A stretch of DNA of 57,500 nt. It comes from Bacillus sp. es.034. Its GTDB lineage: Bacteria; Bacillota; Bacilli; Bacillales; Bacillaceae_B. This document shows, piece after piece, positions 50,089 through 57,500 of the stretch. Made by a program: the position numbers and the translations under genes. Each line of letters begins with the position of its first letter. Positions within the stretch are counted from its first letter, which is position 1. The stretch is from the NCBI RefSeq assembly GCF_002563655.1, contig NZ_PDIY01000001.1:755001-812500 (forward strand), given 5' to 3'. Under the pieces are notes generated by a model that worked only from the letters and a program-made list of their open reading frames with translations, was not told where the DNA came from and ran no database searches.

Positions 50089-50529
50089 TTACATATAAAG
50101 ATTAATAAGCAGACCTTTTATTTCTCCGATTTTTCCTAATATATCAATGGACTTCTTTTCTTTATCCAATACATCTTCCGTTAAACCGACAAGATGCTGA
50201 TCCACCGTTTCCACGATATTCAGCTTCCGCCCCTCCCCATATTGATTCCAGGTATGGGACTGCTTCAGGTCCATTCCGAAGTCCACTGCTTCCCGTACAA
50301 ATTTCTTGACCAATGTTTTATATTTGGCAAGATCTTTGAATGTCCTTGACTGGGCTAAACGGGTGCCGGCGTCCTCTATCGTCCCAAGAAGCTTATTAAG
50401 CTGGTCCATCTGCATTTTCTGATCATGTTTCTGAACGAGCTGACCGAACTTCACTTGGCCTGTACCGCCAGTTTTCTGATCTTTCGCCACGCTATCCAAG
50501 GACACACGGTGGTCCTGATTAATTTTCAT
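50089..50529 (-). CDS. yaaR: YaaR family protein (DUF327)
   Basis: A 146-residue, mostly helical, cytoplasmic protein of unknown function. It is charged throughout, with TRLAQSRTFKDLAKYKTLVKKFV (in part, about 55-77) and KQSHTWNQYGEGRKLNIVETVD (in part) as the most family-like segments. No catalytic motif, membrane segment or signal peptide. Located between darA and holB as in B. subtilis; its conserved position beside replication and c-di-AMP genes is the only functional hint. Confidence 0.88.
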   Translation of the reverse strand: MKINQDHRVSLDSVAKDQKTGGTGQVKFGQLVQKHDQKMQMDQLNKLLGTIEDAGTRLAQSRTFKDLAKYKTLVKKFVREAVDFGMDLKQSHTWNQYGEGRKLNIVETVDQHLVGLTEDVLDKEKKSIDILGKIGEIKGLLINLYM

Positions 50530-50546
50530 AGTGATCCAACCTCACT

Positions 50547-50891
<345 letters not shown>

Positions 50892-50915
50892 TTATAAAGC
50901 CATTTACTTCCTTCT

Positions 50916-50924
50916 ATTATATCA
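50916..50924 (-). promoter_or_regulatory. Extended -10 promoter element for darA-yaaR-holB
   Basis: TGATATAAT on the minus strand (TATAAT at 50921-50916 with TGn before it), about 40 bp before darA and downstream of the tmk terminator. No clear -35. Confidence 0.5.
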
Positions 50925-50948
50925 CTGAAAAGACTCCAATGCTTCATC

Positions 50949-51003
50949 TAAAAAAGAGACGGGTGACCAGGCAGCGAATTTCTGCCCGGTCACTCGTCTC
51001 TTC
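50949..51003 (-). terminator. Intrinsic terminator after tmk
   Basis: A long stem: AGAGACGAGTGACC(GGGCAG) against the matching CTGCC(T)GGTCACCCGTCTCT, then TTTTTTTAG on the minus strand. The strongest terminator in the window. Confidence 0.93.
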
Positions 51004-51011
51004 TACTAGTC

Positions 51012-51644
51012 TCATCTGTTTAAATAACCCGTCACGATTTCATATGCATCAGCAAATACCGCTTCCTTACTCTTACTGGCATCGATGACTTGAATGCGAT
51101 TTGGATATTGTTTGATCAACTTCTGATACCCCTCGCGGACGCGGGTATGAAATTCAACCGATTCGAGATCCAATCGATTTACTTCCCTGCCGTTATGCTT
51201 TGCAATTCTCTTTAACCCTTCTTCGGGATCAATGTCAAAATATAACGTGAGATCCGGCATCTTATCTTCAATCGCAAATTGGTTGATGTCCATGACTTCT
51301 TCCATCCCGATTCCACGGGCATTCCCCTGATAGGCAAGGGAACTGTCGATAAACCTGTCACAAATCACGATTTTGTCTGCCTCAAGGGCAGGGATCACTT
51401 TCTCCACCAGATGCTGACGTCTCGCAGCTGCATATAACAGTGCTTCCGTCCGCTTATCCATTTCCGTGTTCTTTGTATTTAATATGACTTCCCTTATCTG
51501 CTCAGCTATGGAGATACCACCAGGCTCCCTCGTTTGGACAACATCCAGGCCATCCTGCAGCAGTTGGTGATATAACTCTGATAATACCGTTGACTTCCCG
51601 GCTCCCTCGGGGCCTTCAACGGTAATGAACAATCCTCTTGTCAT
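51012..51644 (-). CDS. tmk: Thymidylate kinase
   Basis: Phosphorylates dTMP to dTDP. 210 residues: P-loop [12 protein letters not shown] (about 10-21), the DR(Y/F) motif [14 protein letters not shown] (about 93-106) and the LID region (about 140-153, [12 protein letters not shown]). ATG 51644 follows GGAGGG. It lies 15 nt after yaaO, so the two form an operon that ends at the terminator at 50949-51003. Confidence 0.97.
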   Translation of the reverse strand: MTRGLFITVEGPEGAGKSTVLSELYHQLLQDGLDVVQTREPGGISIAEQIREVILNTKNTEMDKRTEALLYAAARRQHLVEKVIPALEADKIVICDRFIDSSLAYQGNARGIGMEEVMDINQFAIEDKMPDLTLYFDIDPEEGLKRIAKHNGREVNRLDLESVEFHTRVREGYQKLIKQYPNRIQVIDASKSKEAVFADAYEIVTGYLNR

Positions 51645-51659
51645 CTGTTTCCCTCCGCT

Positions 51660-53078
51660 TTATCGATACACATACACACAGTGGTCAGCCAATCGGTGAT
51701 GCCCCTGTATGTTTGCCTTATTCTCTATATATTCCTTCAAACGCCGGATTACATCAACAGTGATCCGTTCCCCCGGCACCAGTAACGGGATGCCCGGTGG
51801 GTAAGGTGTCACCATTCCAGCGGAAACTTCTCCTTCTGCATCTTCCAGGGAAATCAACACTTCCTCTTTCCCATCCATTTCCTCCATGGTTAATGCCAAG
51901 CCGGAAAAAGGGGTTGTCCTTTTCGAACCGGTTATCCGCCCTATGGGATTGACTTCCACCACAGGCTCATTCTCAAGCGCCTTATTAATCCTGGTGATCG
52001 CTTCCCCATACGGAAACGAAAAACCCTTCTTTACTAAAGGAAGGATCAGCAGTACTTGATTTGGATCAGCAAGCTCAGGGTAGACACCTACAGATTCTAA
52101 CAGCTCCTTTAAAACATAACCCGTTCGCCCTTCGAACTTCATAATCAGCTTTAATGGATCATGTGCCTGTTGAACAATGAGCTGAGGATGGATACGTACA
52201 ATCCCATCTATAAATTCGCGAATATCCTCAAGTGTTTGATCCAAGTCCTCTTGTAAAAACGTCCCCATATAGGATCTCGCATAATCAAGGGATGCCATAA
52301 TCGGATACGAAGGACTACTTGATTGTAGCATAGTTAAATAGTCTTTTACCTTATGCGCATCCACCCGGGTACTCCCAATATGTAAATACGATCCCATCGT
52401 CATGGCCGGAAGCATCTTATGAGCGGAATGAACCACAATATCTGCCCCACACGCCATAGCGGATTCGGGAAAAGGCGGACCCAGGGTAAAATGAGCACCA
52501 TGAGCCTCATCAATGATACAAATAACATCATGCTTATGACACTCATCTATGATTTCTTTAAGATTGTATGTAAACCCATAATAAGTTGGATACGTAAGGA
52601 CACAAGCTTTCACATGCGGGAAGACTTTCATCGCTTCCTTAATATCATCCAATCGTATCCCAAGGGCGGTCCCCGAGTCATCCCACTCTGTTTCTATGAA
52701 AACTGGAGCAGCCTTGGCAAGCCTGATACCATTTAGCACCGACTTATGACAATTCCGTTGAACAAATACTGTATCCCCAGGTTCACAGGAAGCAAGGATC
52801 GATGCAATATTCCCTACCGTACTTCCATTCACCAGAAAGTGACTCACTAAAGACCCGTATACATCCCCAAGCAGTTCCTCCGCTTCCCTAATCGCCTCAT
52901 GGGAATCATGCAAATCATCCAAACCATTTAACTCTGTAAGATCCGATTGGTAAAAAGGATGATCCTCCTGCACCAATAAACCGTTCTTATGCCCTGGTAC
53001 ATGGAATGAAATAGGCTGCATGGACCGATGCCTCTCGATCGCCTCAATCAACGGGGTTCTTGTATGATCTCGCTTCAT
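51660..53078 (-). CDS. yaaO: Orn/Lys/Arg decarboxylase family PLP enzyme (YaaO)
   Basis: A fold-type I PLP-dependent decarboxylase. 472 residues from ATG 53078 (AAGGAG nine bases away; the frame is open 12 codons further). Seen: FHVPGHKNG (about 27-35), FLVNGSTVGN (about 79-88), the DEAHGAHF active-site aspartate region and the PLP lysine in HSAHKMLPAMTMGS (about 211-224), then a C-terminal domain with TPYPPGIPLLVPGE. The substrate (Arg, Lys or Orn) cannot be told from sequence. Also compatible with arginine decarboxylase SpeA. Operon with tmk. Confidence 0.9.
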   Translation of the reverse strand: MKRDHTRTPLIEAIERHRSMQPISFHVPGHKNGLLVQEDHPFYQSDLTELNGLDDLHDSHEAIREAEELLGDVYGSLVSHFLVNGSTVGNIASILASCEPGDTVFVQRNCHKSVLNGIRLAKAAPVFIETEWDDSGTALGIRLDDIKEAMKVFPHVKACVLTYPTYYGFTYNLKEIIDECHKHDVICIIDEAHGAHFTLGPPFPESAMACGADIVVHSAHKMLPAMTMGSYLHIGSTRVDAHKVKDYLTMLQSSSPSYPIMASLDYARSYMGTFLQEDLDQTLEDIREFIDGIVRIHPQLIVQQAHDPLKLIMKFEGRTGYVLKELLESVGVYPELADPNQVLLILPLVKKGFSFPYGEAITRINKALENEPVVEVNPIGRITGSKRTTPFSGLALTMEEMDGKEEVLISLEDAEGEVSAGMVTPYPPGIPLLVPGERITVDVIRRLKEYIENKANIQGHHRLADHCVYVYR

Positions 53079-53213
53079 TCCATCTATCTCCTTAAAGTAA
53101 AAATATCCACTCATATCGTATCATAACTACGAGGTACTATTCTTTAGGGAATTCACATCTTACTTGTATTCCTTTGAATCAAGGAAACTCATAAAACACC
53201 GAAACTCTGTCAG

Positions 53214-53251
53214 CAAAAAAAATCATAACCATGTATACCTTCTGGTTATGA
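53214..53251 (-). terminator. Intrinsic terminator overlapping the end of csfB
   Basis: TCATAACCA pairs with TGGTTATGA around an 11-base loop, then TTTTTTTT on the minus strand. The csfB stop codon TAA lies in the left arm. Confidence 0.88.
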
Positions 53252-53446
53252 GTAGATTTGAGGAGTATTCACTTTTTTCAGCCTTTGTATGAACGTTTTG
53301 TACAAGGGATCATTCGTTTCTGTGTGAACCATTTCCTTCTCACATTCTGTGCAGATAAACGATGTGTATAGATGGATTCCAACCTTCTTCTCAACGTGAC
53401 AAACGATGCACTCTTCCAAAGCCGCCTTACGTTCCTGATTTAACAT
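53246..53446 (-). CDS. csfB: Anti-sigma factor CsfB (Gin)
   Basis: A small zinc-binding inhibitor of SigG (and SigE) that keeps SigG silent before engulfment ends. 66 residues with CIVCHVEKKVGIHLYTSFIC (about 13-32) and TECEKEM giving two zinc-binding CXXC pairs, and the family ending VNTPQIYS. I choose ATG 53446, because the promoter at 53471-53501 would start transcription near 53462, making the upstream ATG at 53464 unusable. Next to the rRNA operon as in B. subtilis, but xpaC and yaaN, which follow it there, are missing. Confidence 0.93.
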   Translation of the reverse strand: MLNQERKAALEECIVCHVEKKVGIHLYTSFICTECEKEMVHTETNDPLYKTFIQRLKKVNTPQIYS

Positions 53447-53470
53447 AGGGCCCTCCACCTCCATACAATC

Positions 53471-53501
53471 TATTCTGCCTCAAAACCACTAATTGTATAC
53501 A
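53471..53501 (-). promoter_or_regulatory. Candidate SigF/SigG promoter of csfB
   Basis: TGTATA (53501-53496), 18 bp, CAGAATA (53477-53471) on the minus strand. Each is one base from the SigG consensus; SigF recognition overlaps. The further 160 bp to the rrn terminator hold no visible feature. Confidence 0.45.
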
Positions 53502-53682
53502 TGATTTTAAACATTTCAACTGACAGAATAATCAAGTGTACTTTCATTTTATGTAGCAGTTACCGAGTCTGTGTATGTCTCTATAAAAAAGATTGTGAAA
53601 AGATGTTGGTATATTGGTGACTTGAGATTATGAGTGTATTAGGTTGAGAGATGGAGAGGTTTTTCGAACAACAATTAAAACC

Positions 53683-53714
53683 AAAAAAAGAGCAACTCAC
53701 TAAGAGCTACTCTT
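53683..53714 (-). terminator. rrn terminator, duplicated distal copy
   Basis: AAGAGTAGCTC pairs with GAGTTGCTCTT (G-U pairs), followed by TTTTTTTGG on the minus strand. Nearly identical to the copy at 53964-53995. Confidence 0.88.
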
Positions 53715-53723
53715 TTTCACATT

Positions 53724-53779
53724 TGCCTGGCGACGTCCTACTCTCACAGGGGGAGCCCCCAACTACCATCGGCACTGAA
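53724..53779 (-). pseudogene. rrf: Truncated 5S rRNA (3' half only)
   Basis: Fifty-six bases match the 3' half of the intact 5S at 54006-54122 with one substitution and a 2-nt deletion (in the G/C run). The 5' half is replaced by unrelated GC-rich DNA. It cannot form helix I or the 5S fold, so it is a remnant of a duplicated 5S-terminator segment. Confidence 0.88.
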
Positions 53780-53940
53780 AGCTGCGGCTAGTGATGAGCG
53801 GCGAATCTCTTCGTCCGCTTCACTCGTCCAGATCCTCGTGTGGGGGCCACACTCCGGTCTTCTTTCCCTCGCGTCCTCGACCTTCTTGCTCCTCCCTACC
53901 CTCGCACTGCGGTCGAGGAGAAATTTGATAAAACATTTAT
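53780..53940. other. GC-rich structured insert between two 5S copies
   Basis: About 160 bp, clearly richer in G+C than its surroundings. Hairpins: AGTGA-AGCGG-CGAA pairs with TTCG-CCGCT-TCACT (about 53788-53824), GTGTGG/CCACAC (about 53836-53852), and CCTCGACC/GGTCGAGG enclosing about 28 nt (about 53876-53919). No convincing ORF. Identity unknown. Confidence 0.65.
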
Positions 53941-53963
53941 GTTCTTCGAACAACAATCAAAAC

Positions 53964-53995
53964 CAAAAAAAGAGCAACTCCTAAGAGCTACTCTT
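53964..53995 (-). terminator. rrn terminator, proximal copy
   Basis: AAGAGTAGCTC and GAGTTGCTCTT stem with a four-base loop, then TTTTTTTGG on the minus strand, 11 bp after the intact 5S. Confidence 0.9.
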
Positions 53996-54005
53996 TCTTT
54001 CTACT

Positions 54006-54122
<117 letters not shown>

Positions 54123-54226
54123 ACGAATATTCAATTGAAGGATTGTTCCTTCAAAACTAGATAAAGAATTGATGTCAAGAAAGCCGAATATCGACCAATA
54201 TTGTTCATATAAATATGACTCTTTGT

Positions 54227-57160
<2,934 letters not shown>

Positions 57161-57309
57161 GAATTGGTTGTTACATCAGGTTTAAAACCTAAAATGGCGA
57201 TACTCGGTAATTTCTTGACTATCAATTTATCTTTATCTAGTTTTCAAAGAACAATCATGGATCTCGGAAGAGATCGTATGGATAGATATTTCGCTTGCGC
57301 AAAAATCTT

Positions 57310-57385
57310 TGGTGGAGCCTAGCGGGATCGAACCGCTGACCTCCTGCGTGCAAAGCAGGCGCTCTCCCAGCTGAGCTAAGGCCCC
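57310..57385 (-). tRNA. tRNA-Ala (UGC), rrn spacer
   Basis: A 76-nt cloverleaf including encoded CCA: starts GGGGCCTTAGCTCAG, anticodon TGC in CTTTGCACG, T arm GCGGTTCGATCCCGC. In the 16S-23S spacer of the rRNA operon. Confidence 0.96.
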
Positions 57386-57401
57386 GTTTAACGAAAGAAT
57401 A

Positions 57402-57478
<77 letters not shown>

Positions 57479-57500
57479 ATATTCCATAAAAATGAATGAT

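Noticed and set aside
53780..53940. Bacillaceae-1 RNA motif, which is known near 5S/23S genes
   Set aside because: RUCCU-like loops appear only on the strand antisense to the rRNA operon (ATCCT, GTCCT) and do not sit in matching hairpin loops, so I do not make the call.
53744..53956. 70-codon minus-strand frame spanning the truncated 5S and GC-rich insert
   Set aside because: It runs through an rRNA fragment and the structured insert, with no ribosome-binding site; chance frame in GC-rich DNA.

Overview
The window is a stretch of low-to-moderate G+C chromosome from an endospore-forming member of the Bacillaceae. The evidence is the gene set: spoIIE, spoVT, spoVG, sspF, yabG, yabP/yabQ, fin, csfB, abrB and the rest of the sporulation complement, in almost the order I know from the Bacillus subtilis origin-proximal segment between rrnA and lysS, read here as the reverse complement. 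I cannot fix the species or genus from the sequence alone. By analogy with B. subtilis the replication origin should lie beyond the right end, so nearly every gene (minus strand) is co-directional with replication. abrB and a Met/Glu tRNA pair are the only plus-strand genes.

Layout from right to left, the direction of most transcription. (1) The distal part of an rRNA operon: tRNA-Ile, tRNA-Ala, 23S and 5S, followed by a broken second 5S fragment and a duplicated rrn terminator around a GC-rich structured insert (53.66-57.48 kb). (2) csfB (Gin), an Orn/Lys/Arg decarboxylase (yaaO), tmk, darA, yaaR, holB, ricT, yabA, yabB, rsmI: nucleotide metabolism, c-di-AMP sensing, the replication clamp loader, and control of initiation and sporulation. 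(3) abrB with a Spo0A-controlled promoter, divergent from metG; then tatD, yabE, rnmV, ksgA. (4) yabG, a tandem 126-bp-period hairpin repeat, veg, sspF, ispE, purR, ridA, spoVG, a second repeat locus, glmU, prs, ctc, pth, fin, mfd. (5) spoVT, yabM, yabN, rqcP, yabP, yabQ, divIC, yabR, a DinB-like gene, the plus-strand tRNA pair, spoIIE, yabS, yabT, tilS, hprT, ftsH. (6) coaX-hslO-yacD, cysK, the folate operon pabB-pabA-pabC-folP-folB-folK-yazB, and the 5' two-thirds of lysS.

Regulatory DNA is well preserved and can be read directly. Examples are a SigH promoter for spoVG, a SigB promoter for ctc, a spoIIE promoter with the atypical 21-bp spacer and Spo0A boxes, tandem 0A boxes at abrB, a PurBox pair before purR, strong SigA promoters for veg, yabE, cysK and the tRNAs, and many intrinsic terminators.

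Most of this is conserved core chromosome and I see no new multi-gene system. The parts that a B. subtilis-type annotation does not explain are: two loci of a 118-nt hairpin unit repeated with an exact 126-nt period and compensatory changes in its stems; the truncated 5S copy and its insert; a ParB-site (parS)-type palindrome forming the core of the metG 3' hairpin; a cluster of extra Spo0A boxes behind the metG promoter; and the absence, relative to B. subtilis, of dusB, yazA, xpaC and yaaN, with a DinB-family gene gained.
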